Shown: positions 57,062-64,000 of the stretch, one piece after another | Numbering within the stretch: the first letter of the stretch is position 1 | Layout of the letters: each line of letters starts with the position of its first letter | Source: Paraburkholderia aromaticivorans | GTDB taxonomy: Bacteria > Pseudomonadota > Gammaproteobacteria > Burkholderiales > Burkholderiaceae | Length of the DNA: 64,000 nucleotides | Direction of reading: 5' to 3' | Assembly (NCBI RefSeq): GCF_012689525.1 | Contig: NZ_CP051516.1 | Span: 992,001-1,056,000 of the forward strand | The notes under the pieces: generated by a model | Seen by the model: the letters and a program-made list of their open reading frames with translations, nothing else | Database searches by the model: none | What the model was told of the DNA's origin: nothing | Made by a program: the position numbers and the translations under genes

Positions 57062-57772
57062 ATGTTCGAGATTCGCCGCTCCGAAGAACGCGGTCACGCC
57101 AACCACGGCTGGCTCGACTCGTATCACAGCTTCTCGTTTGCCGACTATCGCGATCCTCAGCACGTGCATTTCGGCCCGCTGCGGGTCATCAACGAAGACC
57201 GTATCGCCGGCGGCGAGGGCTTTGGCACGCACGGCCATCGCGACATGGAAATCGTCACCTATGTGCTCGAAGGCGCGCTGGCCCACCGCGACAGCATGGG
57301 CAACGGCTCGACGATCCGTCCCGGCGACGTGCAGCGCATGAGCGCCGGCACGGGCGTGCAGCACAGCGAGTTCAACGCGTCGCAGGACGAATCTGCGCAC
57401 CTGCTGCAGATCTGGGTGATTCCGCAGCGCACGGGCGACCAGCCGAGCTACGAGGAAAAGCGCTTCGACGCCGCCGACAAGCGCGGCCTCCTGCGCGTGG
57501 TCGCTTCGCCCGACGGCCGCGACGGTTCGGTGACGATCCATGCGGACGCGTCGATCTACGCGGCGCTGATCGATGGCGCGGAAACGGCCACGTTCGCGCT
57601 GCCCAAAGGACGGCTCGCGTATGTGCATGTGGCGCGCGGCGCGCTGACGGTGAACGGAAAGGCGCTCCGTGCGGGCGACGCCGCCAAGCTCAGCGACACG
57701 GATACGGTGACGCTGGAGAAGGGCGAGAACGCTGAAGTGCTGCTGTTCGATCTGGGGCAGTTCAACGGCTAA
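57062..57772 (+). CDS. pirin-family protein (YhhW-like quercetinase)
   Basis: 236-residue bicupin of the pirin family. The metal-binding His/Glu set is [17 protein letters not shown] and [14 protein letters not shown]; the start [28 protein letters not shown] is highly typical. E. coli YhhW relatives show quercetin 2,3-dioxygenase activity; the natural role is unclear. AGGAG precedes the ATG. Confidence 0.93.
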   Translation: MFEIRRSEERGHANHGWLDSYHSFSFADYRDPQHVHFGPLRVINEDRIAGGEGFGTHGHRDMEIVTYVLEGALAHRDSMGNGSTIRPGDVQRMSAGTGVQHSEFNASQDESAHLLQIWVIPQRTGDQPSYEEKRFDAADKRGLLRVVASPDGRDGSVTIHADASIYAALIDGAETATFALPKGRLAYVHVARGALTVNGKALRAGDAAKLSDTDTVTLEKGENAEVLLFDLGQFNG

Positions 57773-57876
57773 ACGGTGATCGTTCGGTTGCGCTTTCACT
57801 GAAGAAATAGTTGAAGGCGCAACGAGCCCACCTCACGCATGCATCGCGGCGGTCCGCACACCGCACCGCGTAGTCG

Positions 57877-57915
57877 AAAAAAACGCCACGGAAGGCAACC
57901 CTCCGTGGCGTTTTT
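57877..57915. terminator. bidirectional terminator between pirin and Spy-like genes
   Basis: 14-bp stem AAAAACGCCACGGA / TCCGTGGCGTTTTT with a nine-base loop; A-run on one side and T-run on the other serve both convergent genes. Confidence 0.88.
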
Positions 57916-57968
57916 GCATCCCGCAGCGCAGACGGCGCGCGGCCACCTGGGCATCTACACCGGGCCGC

Positions 57969-58496
57969 TTACTGATTGGCCGCCGGCGCCGATGCCGCGC
58001 CCTTGCGATGCTCCCAGTGCTCGTGCATCTTTTCATGACGCGACTCCATCTTCGCAAAGCGCTGCTTGAGCGCCGTGCTGACGGTGGTCTTTTGCTGGTC
58101 GTTCAGGCCGTTGTAGAACTTGAGCCAGGCGTCCGAGGTTTGCTGACGCAGTTGCGCGTCTTTCTGCTCGACCTGCTGGTGCGCGGCCGCCATGGCGTTC
58201 AGATCCAGGATCGGCTGCTGCTGCGCGGCCTTGAACTGATTCTTGATCTGCTCATGATTGGCGCGCATGGCTTCATGGTTCTGCTTCATGGTGTCCAGCG
58301 CGGCCTGCCATTGCTTTTCCTGATCCGCGTTCAGCTTCAGCTGATCGTGGAGTTGCGTCAATTGCGTCATGAAGTGGCCGTGCCAGCCGCCGGGGCCGCC
58401 GTGTTCGGCGGGTTGGGCGGCATAGGCGGCGCCCGCGCCGATGGCGAGAGCAGTGGCGGCAACAGCGAGAACGCGCGACATCTTTTTGGTGGACAT
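57969..58496 (-). CDS. Spy/CpxP-family periplasmic chaperone-like protein
   Basis: 175-residue periplasmic protein with a Sec signal (MSTKKMSRVLAVAATALAIG…AYA) and a long all-helical domain. It carries LTxxQ-like motifs (LNADQEKQWQ, LNDQQKTTV) of the Spy/CpxP family, which bind unfolded envelope proteins; the C-terminal tail is His/Glu/Arg-rich. AGGGAG before the ATG. It is divergent from an OmpR/EnvZ-type two-component system, recalling cpxP–cpxRA in enterobacteria. Confidence 0.87.
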   Translation of the reverse strand: MSTKKMSRVLAVAATALAIGAGAAYAAQPAEHGGPGGWHGHFMTQLTQLHDQLKLNADQEKQWQAALDTMKQNHEAMRANHEQIKNQFKAAQQQPILDLNAMAAAHQQVEQKDAQLRQQTSDAWLKFYNGLNDQQKTTVSTALKQRFAKMESRHEKMHEHWEHRKGAASAPAANQ

Positions 58497-58595
58497 GTAA
58501 GACTCCCTGTAATGGAATAGCCGACGATGCAACCGGTTAAAGTGGACGGCGTGCATTCGGTAAGACACAGCGTAGAGAACTGCGCAGATCGCTGT

Positions 58596-58660
58596 GTTAC
58601 GTGGCTGGATGCGGCTGTTACGGGGGATTACGCACGCCTTTCACCGTAACACCCGGTAAC
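58596..58660. promoter_or_regulatory. cluster of GTAAC half-sites, probable response-regulator sites
   Basis: On the plus strand GTAAC–ACCCG–GTAAC (58646–58660) has a 10-bp period; on the minus strand two further GTAAC copies (58596–58600 and 58617–58621) lie 21 bp apart. Direct repeats at helical spacing are the form of OmpR-family sites; GTAAA–N5–GTAAA is the CpxR box of enterobacteria. The cluster is between the Spy-like gene and the regulator gene. Confidence 0.55.
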
Positions 58661-58716
58661 CCTTGGGGGCCGTCTGAAATCGAAAACCCTTCCTGCTGCG
58701 CGTTAAACTTCATCCC

Positions 58717-59442
58717 ATGGCTACTCAAATACTTGTTGTCGACGACGACGTCGAATTGCGCGATCTGCTCCGCGACTATCTGGCCCGCCAGGGCATCGAG
58801 GTTTCGGTGCTGCACGATGCGGGCTCGCTCGAGCGCCGGCTCGAACGCGAGCGCCCGGACCTGATCGTGCTCGACCTGATGATGCCGGGTGTCGACGGGC
58901 TCACGGCGCTGCGCAAGCTGCGCGCGTCGGGCGACGACATCCCCGTGATCATGCTCACGGCGCGGGCGGACGACGTCGACCGTATCGTCGGGCTCGAGCT
59001 CGGCGCGGACGACTACCTCGGCAAGCCGTTCAATCCGCGCGAGTTGCTGGCGCGCGTGCAGGCCGTGCTGCGCCGCCGCCGCACACTGCCGTCGGCGGCG
59101 GCGCCGGAACAGCGCGAGCCGTTCCACTTCGGCCGCTTCACGCTGGACTTCCAGTCGCGCACGCTGCATCTGGAAGACAAGCCGCTCACGTTGTCGGGCA
59201 GCGAATTCGCGTTGCTGAAGATTTTTGTCAATCACCCCATGCGCACGCTCACCCGCGAGCGCCTGCTCGAACTGCTGCATGGTCCGGAATACGACGGCAC
59301 CGACCGCGGCATCGACGTGCAGGTCTGGCGTCTGCGCCGCATTCTCGAAACCGACCCGTCCACGCCGCGCTTCATTCAAACCGTGCGCGGTCGCGGCTAC
59401 GTGTTCGTGCCCGACGGCGAACAGCATGCGCCGGCCCATTGA
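58717..59442 (+). CDS. OmpR-family response regulator
   Basis: 241-residue two-component regulator. Receiver domain 1–120: acidic pocket DDD near 10–12, phospho-acceptor Asp in VLDLMMPG (about 53), Thr in MLTARAD, Lys in LGKPFNPREL. The C-terminal winged helix (about 135–232) has RTLTRERLLELLHG and FIQTVRGRGYVF. Sequence is nearest the OmpR/RstA/CpxR group. The kinase gene overlaps its 3' end by 17 bp. Confidence 0.94.
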   Translation: MATQILVVDDDVELRDLLRDYLARQGIEVSVLHDAGSLERRLERERPDLIVLDLMMPGVDGLTALRKLRASGDDIPVIMLTARADDVDRIVGLELGADDYLGKPFNPRELLARVQAVLRRRRTLPSAAAPEQREPFHFGRFTLDFQSRTLHLEDKPLTLSGSEFALLKIFVNHPMRTLTRERLLELLHGPEYDGTDRGIDVQVWRLRRILETDPSTPRFIQTVRGRGYVFVPDGEQHAPAH

Positions 59443-60742
59443 TTCGCTGTTCGGACGGCTGGCGCTGCTAGTCGTCGCGGTGCTGCTGCTGTCGCATTTC
59501 GCGTGGTACGCGCTGATGCGCCTCGAGCGCAGTCAATTGCAAACGCGCTATGCGGTCGAGGAAGCCACCTTCCTCGTCGACGCGGTGCGTCAGCACGTCG
59601 CCCGAACGCCGGATCAGCCCTTGCCGTCGCGCGTCAAACTGGTCGACCCGGCGAGCCCGGAAGTGCCGCCGGAGGCCGCGGACATGCCGCCGCCGCTCGA
59701 ACGTTTCGTCGAAGACGCGCGCGACCGCATGCCGTCCGGCACGCAGGTGCGCGTCGGCCAGCCGGGCCGGCCGCCCACGCTATGGGTGCGCGCGCCCTCC
59801 GACCGCAGCTGGATCGTCGTGCCGGTGCAGCCGTTGCGCACGCCGCGCTCGCTCGACCGCACGGTGCTGTGGCTTGCCATCATTTTCTCGTTCGCGGTGA
59901 TGGCGGCGCTTTTCGCCGCGTGGGCGCTGCAGCAGCCATTGCGCTCGCTCGCCCAGGCGGTGGCGCGTTTCGGCCGCGGTCTGCCGGTGCCGCCGGTGCC
60001 GGAACGCGGCCCTCGCGAGTTGCGTCAACTCACGCACGGTTTCAATCAGATGGTCCAGGAAGTGGCGCGCACGGAGAACGACCGCGCCGTGATGCTGGCG
60101 GGTGTGGCGCACGACCTGAAAACGCCGCTCGCGCGTTTGCGGCTGCGCGCCGAAATGATGGACGAAGTGAAGATGCGCGACGGCGTGGTGCGCGACGTCG
60201 ATTCCATGACGCATATCGTCGAACAGTTTCTGGTGTTCGCCCACGACGGCGCCGATCGCAGCGAGGCGGTCGAAGTGGACGCGCAGTGCGAGCGGGTCGT
60301 GCGCAGCTATCGCGCGGTGGCCTCCGGTGCGGCCACCGTGCAGACCGAACTCAACGCGGGGCCGGCGTTCCTGTTGCCCGCCGCCACGCTAGACCGGATT
60401 CTGTCGAACCTGCTCGACAACGCGCATGCTTACGGCGCGCCGCCGGTCGTCGTCGCTACGGCGCGTACCTCGCAAGGTTTTAGCCTGTCGGTGAGCGACA
60501 GCGGCAGCGGTATCGCGGCCCAGGATCTGATCAACGCCAGCCGGCCTTTCGTGCGGCTCGATCCGGCGCGCGGCGGCAACGGCCATAGCGGCCTCGGCCT
60601 CGCCATTGTCGAGCGGCTGGTGCGGCGTGCGGGCGGCGAGTGGGAGATCGGCAACCACGGCGGCCATGGTTTGCGAGTATTGATGAGCTTTCCGTTCGAA
60701 GTGTTGCCGCGGGTCGCGGTAGCTTCAGAGAGCGCCTGGTAA
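59426..60742 (+). CDS. EnvZ-like membrane sensor histidine kinase
   Basis: 438-residue inner-membrane kinase. Helix 1 (about 8–28), a periplasmic sensor of about 115 residues rich in Pro (PASPEVPPEAADMPPPLE), helix 2 (about 145–167) and a HAMP segment. H-box GVAHDLKTPLARLRLR near residue 232, N-box LSNLLDNAHAYG, G1 DSGSGIAAQD and G2 GHSGLGLAIV. Organisation and H-box resemble EnvZ/CpxA. Probably senses envelope stress and controls the divergent Spy-like gene (inference). Confidence 0.93.
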   Translation: MRRPIDSLFGRLALLVVAVLLLSHFAWYALMRLERSQLQTRYAVEEATFLVDAVRQHVARTPDQPLPSRVKLVDPASPEVPPEAADMPPPLERFVEDARDRMPSGTQVRVGQPGRPPTLWVRAPSDRSWIVVPVQPLRTPRSLDRTVLWLAIIFSFAVMAALFAAWALQQPLRSLAQAVARFGRGLPVPPVPERGPRELRQLTHGFNQMVQEVARTENDRAVMLAGVAHDLKTPLARLRLRAEMMDEVKMRDGVVRDVDSMTHIVEQFLVFAHDGADRSEAVEVDAQCERVVRSYRAVASGAATVQTELNAGPAFLLPAATLDRILSNLLDNAHAYGAPPVVVATARTSQGFSLSVSDSGSGIAAQDLINASRPFVRLDPARGGNGHSGLGLAIVERLVRRAGGEWEIGNHGGHGLRVLMSFPFEVLPRVAVASESAW

Positions 60743-60835
60743 GTAGTGTGTAGTGCGCGGTGTGGGCCTCACGGCCCGCGCCGCGTCTCGAGATCCGAAC
60801 GCAAGGTTCGAAAGGCGCGGCCGGAAACCGGTGCG

Positions 60836-61102
60836 CTAGTCCGAGAACAACGTATTCAGCGCATTCGCCGCGTCGCTATCCACCGTATTCCACGTCACCG
60901 TTTCGGCTTCGAAAATATAGTGCGTGGTGTATTTGCCAAGACGTGCCAGGATCTCTTCCTGAATCAGTTCCGGCGCGACGGCCAGTTTCAGATACCACGC
61001 GGTGGACGACAGGCGCGTCTGGAACGCGCCGTATTCAGCCAGCAGATGGTCGAACGCGTCAGCATCCTGATCGCGACAGACGATGACCAAATTTCCCTTC
61101 AT
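60836..61102 (-). CDS. conserved hypothetical protein (88 aa)
   Basis: Not assigned to a named family. An 88-residue cytosolic protein starting MKGNLVIVCRDQDADAF, followed by a likely alpha/beta fold (LSSTAWYLKLAVAPELIQEEIL; THYIFEAETVTWNTVDSD). GGGAGA before the ATG and good codon use support a real gene. Converges on the kinase gene. Confidence 0.7.
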   Translation of the reverse strand: MKGNLVIVCRDQDADAFDHLLAEYGAFQTRLSSTAWYLKLAVAPELIQEEILARLGKYTTHYIFEAETVTWNTVDSDAANALNTLFSD

Positions 61103-61216
61103 GCGAATCTCCCGTTAAAGCGGTAGCGGCAACCTCGATATCAGGGTCGATGATACCTGCTTCGTCAGGGATACCTGAGGGCGGCTCTTGCCTTGCATCA
61201 GCTTGCGGACGGATTA

Positions 61217-61237
61217 AGACGCCGGTATCCGGCGTCT
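61217..61237 (-). terminator. possible terminator of diguanylate cyclase gene
   Basis: Nine-bp stem AGACGCCGG / CCGGCGTCT with a three-base loop about 10 bp after the stop codon; the minus-strand tail TTAAT is short, so termination efficiency is doubtful. Confidence 0.4.
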
Positions 61238-61247
61238 GCCGACCACA

Positions 61248-62939
61248 TCACCAGACGTTGGCCACCGAGCGGGTAGGCGGCGCGGTGTCGTCGGGCGGCA
61301 AGGCTTTGGTGCGGTCGCGGCCGCCCGATTTCGCCGCGTAGAGCGCCATGTCGGCGCGGCTCATGATCCGCTCGGGCAGATCGTCGGGCGAGAGTTCGGT
61401 AATGCCGATGCTCACGCTCAAGCCCACCGAAGGCGGCAACTTCGGCGAAGGCATCGCTTTCAGGCGCAGCCGCAAGCGTTCGACGACCTCGTGGCCGCCG
61501 GCCAGATCCGTGGCCGGCAGCAGCAGACCGAACTCTTCGCCGCCCAGGCGGCCGATCGCGTCGGCGCCGCGCAGTTCGGCGCGGCAGGTGTCGACGAAAT
61601 GTTCGAGCGCGCGGTCGCCGGCGGCGTGGCCGAAGCGGTCGTTGATCTGCTTGAAGTGGTCGAGGTCGGCGATCGCCATGCACAACGGTTCGTTGCCCGC
61701 ATGCGCGCGTTCGATCTCGTGGCGCAGCAGGTCGAGAAAGTAGCGCCGCGACAGCGCGCCGGTCAGCGCGTCGTGGCGCGCCTCGGCCGACAGCAGCGTG
61801 TTGGCGGACTGCAATTGTTCAGCGAGATCGCGCGTGGCGCGATGGTGGCGCCGCTCGCGCACATACGACACCGTGATCACCCACGCCAGCGCGACCGTGC
61901 CGGCCAGCGTCAGAAACACCAGCAAATGATCGCGCTTGTGATTGCGCAGCAGTTCCGGCCAGGCCGCGAGCGGATCGACCAGATGCGCCGACAGTCCCGA
62001 GTTCAGGCCGCCGCGCGTCTGATAAAGCGACGGCATGGGTCGGTCGGACATGCCGAACAACTGCCCGGCCACGGCGGACGGCACCCACGGCGCCTGTTCG
62101 CGTACTTGCGAGTCCACGCTGATGTGGATGTCGGGAATCGCGTCGCGCAGATAGGTGGTCTTGCGTTCGGCTGGCGTCATTTGCGTGACGCGTGAGTTCG
62201 GCAGTGCGCGGCCTTCGATCTCGCTGTTGTGCGCCATGATGATGACGCCGTTGTCGTCGGCGACGAAGGTGCCAGCGTGCGCGACCCAGTGGCGCAGCCG
62301 GGCGATGCCGACCTTGGCGACGACCACGCCGACCAGCAGGCCGTCCGCGTACGCCGGCGCGGCGATGAAGATGCCGGGCTCGCCGCTCGAGCGGCCGACG
62401 CCATAGGCTTCGGAGAACGCACCGAGCAGCGCGTTCGTCAGGTAGCCGCGCACGCGCATGTCGGTGCCGACGAAAGAGCGTTCGGCCGCGAGCGGATTGT
62501 TGATGGAGTTGCTGGAGGCGACGCAGACGCCGTTGGCGTTGACGAGCCAGATCTGGTCGAGCCCGGAGAAGCCTTGCGCGTCGTGCAGGAAGTTGCTCAC
62601 GGCGGTCATCTGCGCGTCTTTCAGCAACGTGGCGCGCAGGACGGGTTCCGTCACTTCACTCTTCACGGCATAATTCTGGGATTGCACCAGAGCGCGCTGG
62701 ACCACGTCCATTTCGGCCATGGTGGCGGGGATGGCGCGAGACATCGCAAGGTCGCTCGCGATCACCTCCGCCATGTTGTCCACGATCGAGGTGGACATTT
62801 GCCGCTGCGCACGCAGGGCCGCGTCCAGCTCTTGCTGTACCATCCGGTCCGCAACCATGCCGGCCACGAACCAGCAAACCAGGACGATCAGCATGAAGCT
62901 GACCGGCCCGGTTGCCTGGCGCAAGGTTGTCCTGTTCAT
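61248..62939 (-). CDS. membrane diguanylate cyclase (Cache–GGDEF)
   Basis: 563-residue enzyme making cyclic di-GMP. Two helices (about 15–33 and 342–362) enclose a periplasmic double-Cache-type sensor domain (about 35–335). The cytosolic GGDEF domain has the active motif GGEEF in GRLGGEEFGLLLP, and an RxxD inhibitory site (RGAD) exactly five residues before it, implying product feedback inhibition. No EAL domain. Start ATG with GAGGG upstream. Ligand of the Cache domain unknown. Confidence 0.92.
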   Translation of the reverse strand: MNRTTLRQATGPVSFMLIVLVCWFVAGMVADRMVQQELDAALRAQRQMSTSIVDNMAEVIASDLAMSRAIPATMAEMDVVQRALVQSQNYAVKSEVTEPVLRATLLKDAQMTAVSNFLHDAQGFSGLDQIWLVNANGVCVASSNSINNPLAAERSFVGTDMRVRGYLTNALLGAFSEAYGVGRSSGEPGIFIAAPAYADGLLVGVVVAKVGIARLRHWVAHAGTFVADDNGVIIMAHNSEIEGRALPNSRVTQMTPAERKTTYLRDAIPDIHISVDSQVREQAPWVPSAVAGQLFGMSDRPMPSLYQTRGGLNSGLSAHLVDPLAAWPELLRNHKRDHLLVFLTLAGTVALAWVITVSYVRERRHHRATRDLAEQLQSANTLLSAEARHDALTGALSRRYFLDLLRHEIERAHAGNEPLCMAIADLDHFKQINDRFGHAAGDRALEHFVDTCRAELRGADAIGRLGGEEFGLLLPATDLAGGHEVVERLRLRLKAMPSPKLPPSVGLSVSIGITELSPDDLPERIMSRADMALYAAKSGGRDRTKALPPDDTAPPTRSVANVW

Positions 62940-63651
62940 CGACCCTCTGATCCGTCTGGCTGTGACATGCAACTAGCTCAATCGTGGCAGCGCGCTCGCG
63001 CAGTTTCGCCGCTATGGAAGCGGTCGGTAATACGCCGTCGCTGTGGTCCGGGATAAACCGATAACAGGCGTCGTCTCCTGATTTTAACCGTCATGGGGCC
63101 AGACGCCACCGTTATTGCGGGAATGCGAACTGCGTCCACCGCGCCCATCAGGTTCTTAACGGCAGCCCGGCCGGATTCTTGACGGTTGTTCGGGTTTTTC
63201 CGGTGGGTTCCAGGGCCGTCGCGGCAGCCGCCGCGACGGTCGAAGATGTGGCCGGCGCGCCACGATAAAAGATCGGCAGCACGCTCGGCTCATGCTGACC
63301 CAAGGGCGGTGAAAGGAAGTTCTCCGCTATTTATCGCTATTTGCCGCGAAAGGTTGTGCCTGAAACATAGGATGGTGTAGTGTCGTGCCGTCCAAAACAA
63401 GGAAAGCCCGCCAGCCCTTACGGGCGGCGCCTGCGGCGACAGGAGTCTGGCTTGACGGTTGCGGTCCTGGGCGGCTTCGTCCACGACACATCCGTCACCG
63501 GTTCACGTGTCTCCAACGCTAACGATTTACCGCGCACACGCGTTTTTGCCATGCCTGATTTCCGCTTTCCGGACCGATCTTCAGACCGCCGCGCCGAAGC
63601 CGCGGCCTCCTTGCTGTTCTTGAACGCCTGGTTCGACGGGGAGGGTATCTG
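62940..63651. other. about 710-bp region upstream of the ABC permease
   Basis: Divergent promoter region. Includes a bulged hairpin GCC-A-GCCC / GGGC-GGC with loop TTAC (63410–63428), and a 33-codon frame (63551–63652) whose stop overlaps the permease start as TGATG; either could be part of a regulatory leader. No known riboswitch class recognised. Confidence 0.4.
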
Positions 63652-64000
63652 ATGGACTTCAGCTTCAATCTGAAGCGCACCGCCAATGCATCGGCATGGC
63701 GGGTGCTGCCCAATCGTTGGGACTTCGTCGCCTTCCCGCTGATCATCTGTGTGATCGCCATGGCGGCGATCGGCTTTCACGAGACCTTGGCGCCCATGTC
63801 GACGCTCAAGACTCAAGCCATCTCGCTCGACCCGGCGAACCTGCCTGAATATGCCATGCGCACCACGCTGCGCATGCTCGCGGCCATGGTCGCCTCGCTG
63901 ATCTTCACGCTCGTGTACGGCACGCTGGCGGCCAAGAGCCGCCGCGCCGGTCTGGTGCTGGTGCCGATTCTCGACATCCTGCAGTCGGTGCCGGTGCTGG
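63652..64000 (+). CDS. ABC transporter permease (NitT/TauT-like), 3' end cut by window edge
   Basis: First 116 residues of an inner-membrane ABC permease. Start MDFSFNLKRTANAS, a first helix (about 26–43, FVAFPLIICVIAMAAIGF), a periplasmic loop and two further helical segments leading to LVLVPILDILQSVPVL, a typical permease-core motif. The sequence resembles the large two-core permeases encoded with nitrate/sulfonate-type ATPases. GGGAGGG precedes the ATG. Substrate unknown. Confidence 0.8.
   Translation, partial: MDFSFNLKRTANASAWRVLPNRWDFVAFPLIICVIAMAAIGFHETLAPMSTLKTQAISLDPANLPEYAMRTTLRMLAAMVASLIFTLVYGTLAAKSRRAGLVLVPILDILQSVPVL

Noticed and set aside
62940..63651. Known riboswitch upstream of the ABC permease
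   Set aside because: Checked by eye for guanidine (ykkC-type) and manganese (yybP-ykoY-type) consensus elements; the conserved cores are not present.

Overview
The window reads as about 64 kb of a chromosome from a beta-proteobacterium of the Burkholderia/Paraburkholderia group. This rests on the high GC content, the Min, heme, argH, ppc, ppa and nadE–glnB housekeeping sets with typical Burkholderiales protein sequences, a fused HemD–HemX protein, DUF4148 and WXXGXW-repeat proteins, and classical Burkholderia porins. I could run no database search, so the genus is an inference.

Left part (1–31.6 kb), mostly core: an esterase-like lipoprotein cut by the window edge, an Nramp metal transporter, a Tat-exported ferritin-like protein, methionine aminopeptidase, an acetyltransferase, minCDE, small exported proteins, a ClC antiporter with a repeat-built tail, heptosyltransferase I (waaC), an MHS-family transporter, a TonB-C-like lipoprotein, argH, a divergent regulator/methyltransferase pair, ppc with a histone-H1-like N-terminal extension, and hemC–hemDX–hemY. 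A winged-helix/TPR regulator follows, then a DUF4148 protein, another MHS transporter and a porin. Between the TonB-C-like gene and argH lies a strong candidate for an unannotated small RNA: promoter, hairpin and intrinsic terminator in about 100 bp.

Middle part (31.8–41.4 kb), accessory and scarred: a hypothetical protein, a PAP2 phosphatase behind 13-bp tandem repeats, a DUF4239 membrane protein, a short tyrosine recombinase, a 5'-truncated DUF4336 gene, a YciI protein whose coupled sigma-factor gene survives only as its first ~37 codons, a periplasmic FAD amine oxidase with a coupled cytochrome c, and a FAD-linked oxidase pseudogene that has lost its central domain. The pattern fits past integration and deletion.

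Right part (41.4–64 kb), again ordered: an aldehyde dehydrogenase–SDR–MFS catabolic operon, ppa, a FUSC efflux-like protein, a FemAB-like/GIY-YIG pair, nadE–glnB, a porin, a hisQMP-type amino-acid ABC operon without a binding-protein gene, a pirin, a Spy/CpxP-like periplasmic chaperone divergent from an OmpR/EnvZ-type two-component system (several GTAAC half-sites between them), a diguanylate cyclase with an I-site, and the start of an ABC permease running off the edge.

Start codons were chosen from ribosome-binding sites, signal peptides and family length. Promoters and terminators were read by eye. No tRNA, rRNA, CRISPR array or complete insertion sequence was seen.
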